From contig NC_084818.1 of assembly GCF_963583255.1 (NCBI RefSeq), positions 15,998,222 through 16,062,221 on the forward strand: DNA of 64,000 nucleotides, written 5' to 3'. The notes beneath the pieces are model-generated. The model searched no databases. It was not told where the DNA came from and worked only from the letters and a program-made list of their open reading frames with translations. The translations under genes and the position numbers were made by a program. The stretch is from Pyrus communis (Eukaryota; Streptophyta; Magnoliopsida; Rosales; Rosaceae). Within the stretch, counting starts at the first letter, position 1. Each line of letters starts with the position of its first letter. Of the stretch, positions 35,229-46,600 are shown piece by piece.

Positions 35229-35230
<2 letters not shown>

Positions 35231-36101
35231 GTTTGGAATAACAAGAAGGAATTCATGTCCCAATGGATAAAGGCGAATTTCAACGACAGTCATGCGTTTG
35301 GGCTCAATCCCCGAAGGAGTCGATTCTCTTCGTTTTATTTTTCATGTTTTTGGAAGAGGATCCTCTCCGGATTTACTTTGTGGGAATCTTAGGGATCCTC
35401 ACATCCTAACCGTTCGTCTTACATCGTGCGGCCAGTTTTCATCGGATACTATTTGTGTTTAACTTTAAATAATAAAAAATCAAATAATTTTTTACCGTAT
35501 GATGCATAATGAATGACTAAGATGTGAGGATTCATAGGATCCCCACAATTTGGATCTGGATGGGAACCAAATCCCATGTTTTTATGCTTTCCTTACATAC
35601 GCGGCGTTTCGTTGATTTGAAACATCATCAGATTTTATGGGCCCACCGCGCATGTGGCAGACAACTATTTGCCACCGCGCATGTGGCAAACATCATCTAA
35701 CCTCTTTTTACATCCAACTTAAATTCTAAATGTGAATTGTCTATTTTATCTTAATGTATAATTACCATCAAGTACAAGATGAAATTAAGAATAAAACTAA
35801 AATTTATCAATAAATCCATACTCAATAATTAAGTTCTACCATCACACAATCTTTATCCTACATTCATTTTGACTAAATTCCTAAGAGCTACCATAAAACC
35901 CTATGATCACCTAATAATCAAATCCGGTTGCTTTTCGTTTCCTCTGTAGCTTCATGTTAACTCGATCAGTAAGAGCAATAATTACAAGCAATATCACCAC
36001 GAAAAACAAAAGAGTCAGAAAGCTTTCAACAAATTGATGCTGTTGATCAATTCATCTATTAGAAACTCGACCAAAAGACAAAGCCATTTTTGCGTGCTTA
36101 C

Positions 36102-36177
36102 TCTTGTAATCACTCCATGTGCCATGTGCAAACAATCGAAGCACATCGAGGTAGACATAGTTTTCAATTCCTTCAAG
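36102..36177 (-). pseudogene. CSN7: COP9 signalosome subunit 7 fragment, internal exon
   Basis: A 76-nt exon with a CAG acceptor and GTAAGC donor encodes LEGIENYVYLDVLRLFAHGT then WSDYK. This is the PCI-domain-proximal segment of CSN7 (plant homologs read LEGT..SVYLDVLRLFAHGTW.DYK). CSN7 is a subunit of the nuclear COP9 signalosome, which removes NEDD8 from cullins. The next exon (SPDQVLKLKQLTVLTLA in known CSN7) is absent. Only about 240 bases of intron remain before the segmental duplication boundary at 35862, so the gene is truncated. Confidence 0.8.
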
Positions 36178-39100
36178 CTGCACATATTCCACGGTAAAAA
36201 AAACAAATGCATATTGTTGAGCAAAAATTGTACATAATATATAAACAAATAATTCACTCGACACAATTTCACCTTCGTTCATTTTTTCTGAAGAGGGTTT
36301 TATTAATTTGAGTTCAACCTACTCTAGGCCATGTGTCTATTAAATACAACCCTTCTCTTGGGAAAGGAATACCCTTTGATTCTAATATGAATAAATCGTA
36401 ACTTGGGGATTTGAGCGTTTATTTGATTTTGTGACTGCATCTAGGTAGAGCCTTAGATTGCCTACGTACCCTTGTTGAGGGATTAAGTCACTCGTAGTTT
36501 CTTGGTATTTGGTACTTGTTTGAATTTGATGCCTTGTGCAGTTTTAGCTTGTGCAAGCGAGAACTTTGAGCCATTTGAGTGTTTGATGCCTTGTGCAGTT
36601 TTGGCTCGTGCAGGCAATGACTTTGTGCCATTGGATCATTTGGTGCCTTATGCAGTTTTATTTCATACAGGCGAGAACTTTGAGCTATTGAAACAGTATG
36701 CAGCTTCATGCCATTTAAGTCTTGCTACGACCCCTCGAAGGCCACGTGATTGACTAAGGCTATGGCAGTAGGCATTGAATGCCTCTTTTTGTTGCCGACT
36801 TGCTCCAATAAATTCACGTGCCTAGCAGAACCAATTTGCTTTCGGTGCCCTGCAGAGGCAAAGAAAATAAGGAAAGGCTTTGAATCATAGAGAGAGAACA
36901 AGGCAACACGTGATGCATGATCAGGACTTGCCATCCTTTCACCATTTTTTTGATAATATTTTGCCTCTTCTTCTAGGGAATCGCATGCCTTGGTTTACCA
37001 ACTTTGTTTGCACTCCATCACGTGTTGTTTACTTTCACTTCTTTTCTTCCTTTTTATTTTATGTTTGAAATCCAACAGACTTTTTCTGGAGCACTTTTCT
37101 TCCTTGAGAGTTTTCAACTCGTTTTTTTTCCTTTTCCTTTGCAGCTTCTTTCTCCTGACAAATTTGTACAGGATCGTGCTTGGAATAAAAAAAAAAATAT
37201 ATTTCCTCTGATTCCTTCACCGGATTTATCCCACAAGGCTTCTGTTCAAAGCAGCCTTTTTTTTATTTATTTTTTATTTATTTTTTTTTATATTCTTCTT
37301 TTGAACTTTCAACCTACTTAACATGGGACTTTAAACCCATTTGTCCCGAGCTTATCTCCAACCTTGTCAGCAAGCTTTTTTTCTTCCCTTCTTTCAAGAC
37401 TTGAACTTTCCTAGTCTCGAATAATACTGCACGGTCGTCAGGTATGGCTGCAGGAACTTCACGGAGAGCTTTTTGAGCTTCTGCAATCTGTTTTAAAGTG
37501 CAACTTTAGAGCCACTTCCGCTGCATCCTTGGACCTGGGGACTATTCTCTTTTCTCAAATTCTCGGCTTTCTTGCCTTCGGATGTCTTCCACATTTTCTG
37601 AAGGCTTTGGGTTATTCTCGCCACTGTCAGTGGGATGGGAATGGCTCGCAGCGATTGGTGTTGCATTTTTTTTGGCCTTCTTTCACTTCTTCACACTGAC
37701 CATCGCTGCCATCTTCTTGTTCGAGCGTCCGTCAAATTTGTTGATGTTCTGGACCCGTGTGCCCAATTGCATCACCTAGTTCATCACCTTCGGATCACAG
37801 ATTGCACTGGGCTTCTTTCGGAGGACTGACGGAGACGACGGTTGAAGAGCGGTGGTGTTGCGGTTTGGTTTCTGCAGTGTAGTGATCACTTAGACTTGGT
37901 TGGAACTTCACGGGGTGGTTTAGACCACCCCAAAGAAATTCATGGGATTGACGGCAGCGGCGGGGAGAAAGAACTTGAGTCTTCCACTTCGAATCTTCTT
38001 TATCCAGGCGATGCCGCAACTTTTGTGCCTAGAACGGCATCATTTCTTTCTTCTATGCGAGCTTTTGTGCCTAGAACGGCATCATCTTTTGTGCCTAGAG
38101 CGGTACGAGCTTTTGTGCCTTCTTTCTTTATGCAGCGGCGTCTTTGGCTTCATCCTTTTGTTCTTTTGCTTCGTGCTCTGCTGCGTGCTTTGCTCAGCAA
38201 CTATTTCAACTCCACACTCTTTGACGGACGTGTGGCAGCCACTGCGGTTGTTGTTCTCTTCCTCCATTGACGCGACTTCCTTGGGTTTCTTCTAGTTTTA
38301 TGCGACACGGCATTACTAAACCCATCTCCTTCAAGCTGCATGGGTTTCTTCTGGCTTTATGCGACACGGCATTACCAAACCCATCTCCTTTAAGCCGCAT
38401 AATGCACGGACTTCATCTGAGAAACCACCGGAGATGACGGTTGGAGACGTGGCACGACTGCTACTTCCGTTTGGGTTTTTGTCTAACGTCGGCGGTTGCT
38501 AGCATATAAGTTCTTGTTGCTGCCCAAAGTTTTTAAAGACAACGTTTGCCTGCAAAATAATTTTACTGGGGAGAAAATGAAGAGAAAAGAAACATAGTTT
38601 TGTACCTTCTGATTGTTGCTTGCAGTTTGCTTTCCTTTCTTGAAAGGCCTGGTTCGGAATCGCCGGTAATGGAATTACTTCGTCTTCTCTTCCGGCAGTA
38701 CTTCGTTGCTTCTTTCTTCTCTCAATTTCTGCAGCGTACCTCCTCCTATATTTTCTGTCCCTTCTTACTGTGACTGATGCCTATTTATAGGCATCATAGG
38801 AAGTCTCTGGAGATTTTACGCGGGGAAGATAGAGGCCATATCTTTCGCCATTTTCTCTTAACCTCTCCCACTAACTGTGTAACTTTCCACGTCTTGCAGA
38901 GAATAGGGAACTCCTGTGTTGCACGTTTCTTCCCCCTTTTGTAGGAAGAAATTCATATTTTATTTTCTATTTATTTATTTATGGATGTTGATTTGTATGT
39001 AAGGCCCATCCTCATCTTTTGGGCTGGATTATATTTTGTTTTGCCTTGTAGTTTGGGCCCAATTTCCATGCACTCTATTTTTTATTTGTTATATATTTTT

Positions 39101-39270
39101 GTTGTTCAACACATATGAAACAAGACCCAGTAACAATCAACAATTTTATTTTGTCTTTGGCTGCAACAAAATTCTGATTATACATCTTTTGCTCAAACCC
39201 AGAAACTACACCACCAAAATATACCCAGAAAAATGAAACTTCCACAATAAATAAATAGAAACATGGGAAC
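36178..39270 (-). other. Long CSN7 intron filled with repeat-like sequence
   Basis: 3.1 kb between two phase-compatible CSN7 exons. No protein gene was recognised. It contains three diverged copies of a unit of about 65 bases at 36525-36690 (TTGTGCAGTTT...GAGAACTTTGAG), repeats of TTTGTGCCTAGAACGGCATC at 38020-38120, two copies of a unit of about 65 bases at 38280-38400, and a minus-strand TATA-like CTATAAATAGGC near 38785. The last suggests an inserted LTR on the minus strand, but no boundaries or target duplication were found. ORFs at 37842-38295 read through the repeats. Confidence 0.45.
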
Positions 39271-39421
39271 CTGAAGAACATTAGGGACATCGATAATTTC
39301 CGAAAAGGCAAAAAGGGCAGGGTGGGAGGTGACTTTTGCGACGAGGGGGCCGACGGCGGAGCCATCGACTGATGAGGCTTGCTTCACGAAGCGATCAATG
39401 ACCTCCTCTTGCTTTTGCTTT
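39271..39421 (-). pseudogene. CSN7: COP9 signalosome subunit 7 fragment, N-terminal exon
   Basis: A 151-nt exon with TAG acceptor and GT donor encodes 50 codons starting KQKQEEVIDRFVKQASS and ending EIIDVPNVLQ. It matches the N-terminal helical part of CSN7 (SHP.LFAFSEIL..PNV). It starts in phase 1 and ends in phase 0, which fits the exon at 36102-36177. The first short exon with the ATG was not found upstream, where an LTR element begins within about 100-150 bases. With its start and 3' half missing, this is a gene fragment. Confidence 0.82.
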
Positions 39422-39567
39422 CTAAAAGGTGTAAAGATGAATTTTTATATATTGAATTGAGTTTGTGAGGATAGTTTAGATAGTAAATTTGGGTTTAAAA
39501 AGAGATTGATGTTACACAGATCATATTTTTATTTTTTACACAGATCATATTTTTATTTTTTAAATTA

Positions 39568-39972
39568 TTAAAAAGAAGGAATTTCGATTCCATCTGGATC
39601 CTCACATTCCATCCGGTCATCGTATATCATGTAGCCGATAGATATTTCTACTGGAAGCTCTTGTGGCACATTAAACTGCTCAAAAAACTGCCTAAGATGC
39701 TCTTTCAAACTTTGAGTGTAGAACTCTGAATGGGGATTGTTCCAGTTCCATTTTGAATTGTTTCTCATATTTATATACTCCTGGACATAATCTGGAAAAT
39801 ATTTCCTCTCAGGATAATGCAAAATATCATGGGTCTTTGAATTGCAAAGAGCACAAACTGTAGGCTTAAATCCATAATAACCCGTTTCTGCTAATGAAAC
39901 CCAAAGAGGTGGTCCACCATGTGTCAGATTGAATTCAGGGGGAATTGTAAATTCCATTGTTGCACTACTCAA
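39568..39972 (-). CDS. 134-codon ORF in LTR element, unknown function
   Basis: It lies about 105 bases downstream of a primer binding site, where gag would start. It begins MSSATMEFTIPPEFN and is a single open frame. A CALCNSKTHDILHYP motif (Cys-X2-Cys-X4-His) followed by an Asn-rich stretch (NMRNNSKWNWNNPHSEFY) weakly recalls the knuckle region of Athila-type gag, with the last Cys replaced. No family can be named. It may be a degenerate gag or a captured gene. Confidence 0.5.
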   Translation of the reverse strand: MSSATMEFTIPPEFNLTHGGPPLWVSLAETGYYGFKPTVCALCNSKTHDILHYPERKYFPDYVQEYINMRNNSKWNWNNPHSEFYTQSLKEHLRQFFEQFNVPQELPVEISIGYMIYDDRMECEDPDGIEIPSF

Positions 39973-40077
39973 AAAGAAACAAATTGTAACCTACAAAAAC
40001 AAAATCAGCAATTAAATAAAAAGATATATACAACAATAATTAACTAAGAGTTGATAAACACAAATTATTTAAAACAG

Positions 40078-40095
40078 TCCCCGGTAACGGTGCCA
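40078..40095 (-). other. Primer binding site, tRNA-Asp type
   Basis: The minus strand reads TGGCACCGTTACCGGGGA, six bases after an LTR end. It differs by two G-to-A changes from the complement of the tRNA-Asp 3' end used by Athila/Tat elements (TGGCGCCGTTGCCGGGGA). This fixes the element orientation. Confidence 0.8.
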
Positions 40096-40101
40096 GTTTC
40101 T

Positions 40102-41546
40102 TGATAGATATTTTTACCACCTGCAAAAGTAGGGATAAAAACACTAAAATGCTTGCAAGAGTACAAGATAATTGTAGTATAGCAGCTCAAGTAAGGTCGT
40201 TCTCTACGGGGATTGAATGAATAATTTGTATCAAATCAAACTTAATTAATTACTTAAAACAAAGTTTGAGAAAAAGTTGATTTTTTATTTCAAATAATAA
40301 AAACGAATTTAATAGAAAACAATAAAATAAACTGATAAAATCAAATAAACTAAAAGAAAAAAGGTTTTTGAAAATTTAATTGTAAAAGCTTAGGGTTTCG
40401 CTGTCATCATAACAATCCTATGTTCTTCCAATTACATATGAATTACACATGCATATTTTGAAGGATAGGTTTTCCTAAAATATGCCTACTTGGACCCCCA
40501 ACATAGAGCATATATCAAACATGCAACTCGTTTGTGGTATTCAGATCAAATCTAAACATGCATGACTCATTAAGCTTTGTGAAACCTTTTGAAAAACCAT
40601 ACAACCCTTAAGATGTAATATTCATCCTAAGTGAACTTGCACATATTAACCACAAGAAGCATTCGTCAATTTCAGGGACCGACCTTCGACCAAAATTGCA
40701 TCAAATTACTTTTTTAAAGATCCTAATGGTAGCTAAGCATTAAGATAAGTAGATAGTTTAAACCGGTGATTAATAATTCAAACTTGCATGCATGACATCA
40801 TAAGCAAATTGAAAAGAAACTACATATTCTTGCTAAGACTCGTGGCCTCGCCCTAGCAAACAAGAATTAGTTACTAACAACCATAAACAAAATATTATTA
40901 AAAATAAGGATATAAAACACCTTGAAAATAAACTTCAAAAACCCTCTAAAGTAGTGCGTGCGTTTCCTCCCTTCTTCTCCCTAATGGCTAAATATCTTAT
41001 TTATACTAATACAAAATAAAACCCTAAAAAGTCTTAGAGTAAAACTAGGAAAAATAATTAAATAATAAAATAGAAAATAAAAAAGGTTTCCTATTTGAAC
41101 TAAAATTCGGACTTCTCAGAAAATCAGACTTTTGACTGACCAAATCGACTTCGATTTGGTCCCAAAACGTCTCTTTTGAAAGCTGAAGTCCCCTACAAAT
41201 CCTCTAAAGGAATATTCCTCAAAATATACCCTCTTAACCTCCAAAATACCCAAAACGTCCAGAAACGTCAATGTGGGAAAGCTGCGCGCTGGGCATTTAT
41301 TTCATGGCCACGGTCAAACGGCTAAGTAGAAAAATCTGAATCTTTGACACAATCATCTTGAAAGACTCACAAACATCCTCCAATTAGAATTACTCAAAAA
41401 TTCATCCGTTTGATCACTTTTTCCTCCAGATGAAGTCGAATGTCCTACATTAGAAATATAATTCAAAGTATCAAAATTCACACATAATAACTAATAAATT
41501 ATTACTAAGATTAGGGTAAAATATATAGTATAATATCGACCCATCA
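40102..41546 (-). mobile_element. 5' LTR of a minus-strand LTR retroelement
   Basis: 1445 bp, beginning on the minus strand TGATGGGTCG and ending AAAATATCTATCA, directly followed by the tRNA-Asp primer site. Only this LTR, the leader and the 134-codon ORF are present. The element ends before the CSN7 exon at 39421, with no 3' LTR seen. No genes lie in the LTR. Confidence 0.8.
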
Positions 41547-41693
41547 GTGGTCATAAATTATTTTAAATTTTTATTTAAAATTAAACATAAATAGTACCTA
41601 ACGAAAGTTGACCACACGATATACAATAAACGAATAAGATGTGAGGATCTCTAAAGAATCCTGAGAAGATCCTCATCCAAAAAGAAGTTCATC
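41218..41693. repeat. Direct repeat R1 (LTR end plus flank)
   Basis: About 470 bases repeated at 42370-42840. It covers the last 330 bases of the LTR and about 140 bases of outside flank including a GGATCC fold-back half. Confidence 0.85.
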
Positions 41694-42369
41694 ACTTTGC
41701 AAAATTTCCCTTTGCTTACCACGTAAGTACTTCTTACTCTTTGGAGTGTATTTGTTGAGGTCCTTCATCATCAAATTTATTTCGAACCTCTCTTGCTCCT
41801 TATCCCCTTCTTCCTTCATTTGCAAACGCATTTGAGCCGCTTCTTCTTGGCGAGCGCTATGGGTTTCGCTCAATTTTGCAATTCCGGTAGCAATGTGTCC
41901 ACTCATTGGATCTTGGGACTTCCCTTTTCTCTTTGCTTCCTTTTGCTTATCTCTTCCCGGGGGCCTTGCAAAAGAAGAAGTTGGGGTCATTTGTTCAATA
42001 CCTTCGTTGACACCTTCATTCACACCTTCATTGAAATCATTTGGGGGCGAGGCTTCACTATGAAATAATTTTCCCCATTGTTAGTCCGCATCGGTTCCCC
42101 ACCTCGGACAATCCTTGAGGATGTTCCAAGCATGATGCAACTTAAAAGCTTGATTTTTTGGTGTAGTTCTTGTCTTGTAACTTGCCATTGCTTTGTCACC
42201 CTATGCATCAAATACGTAAAATCAATTAGTTGAAAAATACTATTATGTACATGACAAATAAAATATCAACAAAGAAACTCACAATTTCTGAGAAGCTCCT
42301 TCCACTAGGCATGTCAATCGTGGCTTTCTCCAAGCTTCCCTTCCACAAAGTGCACGCTTTGTTGATAAT
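41694..42369 (-). pseudogene. PIF/Harbinger ORF1 fragment between direct repeats
   Basis: It matches 59738-60416, the ORF1 region of the Harbinger element. It encodes the NAM-associated-type C-terminal part (MTPTSSFARPPGRDKQKEAK onwards) on the minus strand and the end of the preceding exon near 42285-42369. The intron is present, so it was copied from DNA rather than mRNA. Both ends are cut off without TIRs. Confidence 0.8.
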
Positions 42370-42840
42370 CTTCCTCAAAATATGCCCTCTTGACCTCCAA
42401 AATACCTAAAACGTCCAGAAACGTCAATGTGGGAAAGCTGCGCGCTGGGTATTTATTTCATGGCCACGGTCAAACGGCTAAGTAGAAAAATTTGAAACTT
42501 TGAGACAATCATCTTGAAAGACTCACAAACATCCTCCAATTGGAATTACTCCAAAATTCATCCATTTGATCACTTTTTCCTCTAGAGGAAGTCGAATGTC
42601 CTACATTAGAAATATAATTCAAAGTATCAAAATTCACACATAATAACTAATAAATTAACTAAGATTAGCGTAAAATATATAGTATAATATCGACCCATCA
42701 GTGGTCATAAATTATTTTAAATTTTTATTTAAAATTGAACATAAATAGTACCTAACGAAAGTTGACCGCACGATGTACAATAAGCGAATAAGATGTGAGG
42801 ATCTCTAAAGAATTCTGAGAAGATCCTCCAAAAAGAAGTT
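42370..42840. repeat. Direct repeat R2
   Basis: A copy of 41218-41693; the junction with the Harbinger fragment shares TTCC microhomology. Confidence 0.85.
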
Positions 42841-42989
42841 CAATTATTATCCCATACATCATGTTATTTACAAATATAATTTAAAAAGATGAATATTCTA
42901 ACATTTGTTTTTATACTTTTTTATACTTTATAAATGTGCGGTTTTTTTTTATGTGAAAAAAGAAAAAGACGAGAGAAAAACATGTAAAT

Positions 42990-43204
42990 TGTTGTGGCCT
43001 TTTTTATCTGACAAGGGAAGGAGGGCCGGCAGCATAGTTGTAGAGGAATGTGTTATTCCCCCTACGCAATGCCTTTATTTATAGTAATAAGGGAGAGAAT
43101 AAATCCTTCATCCCCAAGGAATACAAGTCCATATAGGAAAGAATAACTAGAATCAATCTAAGCTAGGATTTACACAATCACACTTAAACTAGAAGTTTAC
43201 AACA
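42990..43204 (-). repeat. 3' LTR of Ty1/copia element
   Basis: 215 bp. On the minus strand it begins TGTTGTAAAC and ends GGCCACAACA, with terminal TGTTGT/ACAACA. It is preceded by the purine tract CAAGGGGGG at about 43205-43213 and holds a TATA box (ACTATAAATAAAGG). No second LTR was found. Confidence 0.75.
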
Positions 43205-43659
43205 CCCCCCTTGAGTGTGTAAATACTCAAGTACATTCGACATCATGTAGAGGTTTGAGGAAGTTGACTAACTGATTATGGGAACATGCTATTCTCAACA
43301 AGGGAGGAACTTGCATAAGGAAGTAAGTCTCACAAAAAACCCAATGGCTATAGTAAAAACCCGAGTAGGGATAAAATCCATAGTCTAAGGCAAATGTGTG
43401 AGTAATGCAAAGTCAAATGAAACGTCTACAGGACGTCATCAGGGATATGATCAACCCAAGGTGGGTGTCTCGTTAAAATCTAGTTAGGTAGCAAAAATCC
43501 AGGGGGAAAATGCTCTTAATCTTAAGAATTAGAGTACATTAAGATCAAGAAAGCATACTTCAGAATACTACCCCTGAATTTGACACAATTCCAAAGAGAA
43601 CTAGCAATGTTACAACTCAGAAAGTTTACGCATACCAATTCCTTGAACAAGCTTCAAAA

Positions 43660-46600
43660 ATGTCGTCTTCAGTAGTGATTTGGTGAAGAGGTCGGCCTGA
43701 TTTTTTTATGAACGGATTTGCGTGACTTCAATCTTCTGATGCTCTTATTGTTGATGTGAGAAGAAGAACTTCGGCGCAATGTGCTTGGTGTTGTCTCCAT
43801 TGATGTAAACCTTTTTGAGTTGTTCGATGCATGTTGCGTTGTCTTCATAGATCGTCGTTGGGACATCAACGATGGGATAAAGATCGCAGGAGCTTCGAAT
43901 ATGGCCCACAACTGCTCTCAACCAAAAGCATTCCCGAGTTGGTTCATGTAAGGCGAGAATTTTAGCATGGTTAAACGAAGTGGCAACTAAGGTCTGTTTA
44001 TTTGACCTCTAAGAGATTGTGGTGCCTCCAATGGTAAAGACATAACCCGTTTGAAAGGTCGCCTTATGCAGATCAGATAAGTATCCTGCATCGGCATAAC
44101 CAACAAGGCCAGAATCAACTTGAGACAAGGGTGGTGTGGCATCACTCGAGAATCCACAGGGATCGAACAAGCCCAAATCCGTAGTGCCCTTAAGGTAGCG
44201 GAAAATGTCTTTAACGTCAGTCCAGTGTCTACGTGTTGATGCATTACTGTATCTTGTCAAAAGATTAACAACGAATCAGATGTCGGGTCTAGTGCATTGA
44301 GCTAAGTACAATAAAGCGCCTATCGCACATAGATAAAGAACTTTAGGCTCCAAAATCTCTTCATCATCCTCATTCGGATAGAAGGGATCTTGTTTTGCAT
44401 TGAGCGATCAAATGACCATATGAGTACTTGAAGGCTTTGCTTTATCCTCGTTAAAGCGGGCAACACCTTTTGGGTGTAGTTCGTTTGATGTACTAAGATT
44501 CCATCTGAACGGTGCTCTATCTCGAGACCAAGACAATATCGAGTATTTCCTAGATCTTTCATCTCAAATTTCGACTTTAGGTGTGCAGCAGTTCTCGCGA
44601 GCTCTTCAAGAGTTCTGATGAGATTCATGTCATCGACATATATTGTCAATATAATTATCACAAAACAAGAATGTGACTTCTTAATGAACACACAAGGGCA
44701 TAGTTTGTTGTTCAGATATCCCTGACTAGTCAAATACTTACTCAGACGATTATATCACATTCTTCCTGATTGCTTCAAACCGTAAAGTAAACGCCTTAGC
44801 CGAATTGATAACGTGTTCTAGGGTTTGGAAATATTTGATCCAGTCAATGTAAGTCTTTTGGGAACTTTCAAATAAATTTTGTATCAAGATCCCCATAGAG
44901 ATACGTAGTTACTATGTCCATCAGTTGCATACTCAGTTTTCGGAAACTACCAAACTGATAAGGTAGCAAAAAGTAATCACATCCATAACGGGTGAATAAG
45001 TTTCGTCATAGTCAATCTCGAGGCATTGTGAGAAGCCTTGTGCAACAAGACGAGCTTTATAATGCATAATTTTGTTATTCTCATTACGCTTCCAAACTAA
45101 AATCCACTTGTAGCCAATGGGTTTCACATGTGGAAGAGTAGAAGCTACAGGTCTAAACACCTTATGTTTCACAAGCGATTTGAGTTCGACTTGGATTGCT
45201 TGTTTCCAATTTGACCAATTGGTTCTACATTAACATTCATCAACGGAACGGGGTTCAATGTCATCGCTCAACATGATCTTAGTAGCTACTGCATATGCTA
45301 ATACATCATCGATGATTATCTCATTTTTACACCAAACATCATATAAGCTAGCATAATAGACCGAAATCTCAAGATTCTCGTGAGATGGATTCGTCTCTTC
45401 AAGGGCGCTTCTGTAATCTAGAATTTCCTCATGAGTTGGATAGAATAAGTAAGTGACAGTTGGATTCACGGTAGGCTCTTCAGGTACCTATGTCGTGAGT
45501 TTCCTTTTCCGGGAGTGTGAATCCTTTGAACTAAGTGGTTTGCCACGCTTTTGTGTAGGGACAGATGATTGGCTAGCCACTAATGTACGTGGATTGTCCA
45601 AAGTGGCGTCCCGGGCCTCTAGGAAGGAAATCCATCGTACATTTGGTATATCTATCTTTGCAGGTACATTTGCAGCTAGAATATGTGATCTTGTCACCCG
45701 CGCCAGATCAGTGGAAGCATCTGGCATGCTCTGAGCTATGCTTTGAAGATCTAAATAAGACAAAGTGGGAGTCGTCCACGATAATTCGTGTCGTTCATCA
45801 GGAACGTTGACGTTTTTATCTCCTTCTAATGACAGGAAGACTATCTCATAGAAGTGACAATTTGTGAAAAGAGCGTTAAACAGATCACCTATCAAAGGTT
45901 CTAAGTAACGATTAATTGAAGGAGAATTATATCCAACATAGATTCCCATCCTTCGCTAAGGCCCCATTTTTGTACGTAAGGACGGCAAAATTGACACATA
46001 GACCACACAACAAAAAACGCACAAATGCAATATGTCGAGTTCGTATCCGGTAACCAACTGAATAGCGTTATATAGTTGGGTCGCAATAGGCCTTAGGTGG
46101 ACCAACATGGCTGCGTGCAATATTGCATGGCCCCAAGAAATGATTGGGAGCTTGGTACGTATGACCAACGATCGAGCAATCATTTGTAAACGCTTAATGA
46201 ATGCCTTTGCCAGGCCATTCTGGGTGTGAACATGGGGCACATGATGTTCAAATTCAACCCCAACAAACATGCAATAGTCATCAAAAGTTTTATTCATGAA
46301 TTCTCCGACATTATCTAATCAAATATATTTGATTGGATAATTAGGGTAGTGAGCCCTGAGCTTGATAACCTGAGCCAACAGTTTAGAGAATGCAGCATTC
46401 CTTGTGGACAACAAGCACACATGTCACCAACGTGTGGAAACGTCAACCAAAACCATAAAATATCTAAATGGTCCGTAGAGAGGGTGAATCGAACCACAAA
46501 TGCCCCTCCTGAATCCTTTGTAGAAAAATAGGAAGATTCGAACAAATCTTGTCATAAGAAAGCTTAATAATAAGCTTTCCCATATAACATGTTTGATAAG

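Larger units (their letters stand above)
31617..35862. repeat. Second copy of the 1.7-18.0 kb region (segmental duplication)
   Basis: 31617-32139 matches 1717-2235. It then jumps to 32140-33751, which matches 5896-16521 minus the two nested insertions. It continues to 35862, matching up to 18042. The jump removed most of the HisRS units. Extra sequence relative to the first copy is at about 34302-34514 and 34862-35238. No intact gene is seen. Confidence 0.85.

Noticed and set aside
35059..35283. ORF with Ile-Tyr repeats (also 55258-55548)
   Set aside because: They translate TA dinucleotide runs.
37842..38295. ORFs of 142 and 117 codons
   Set aside because: Compositional artefacts of repeated TTTGTGCCTAGAACGGC units; no domain.
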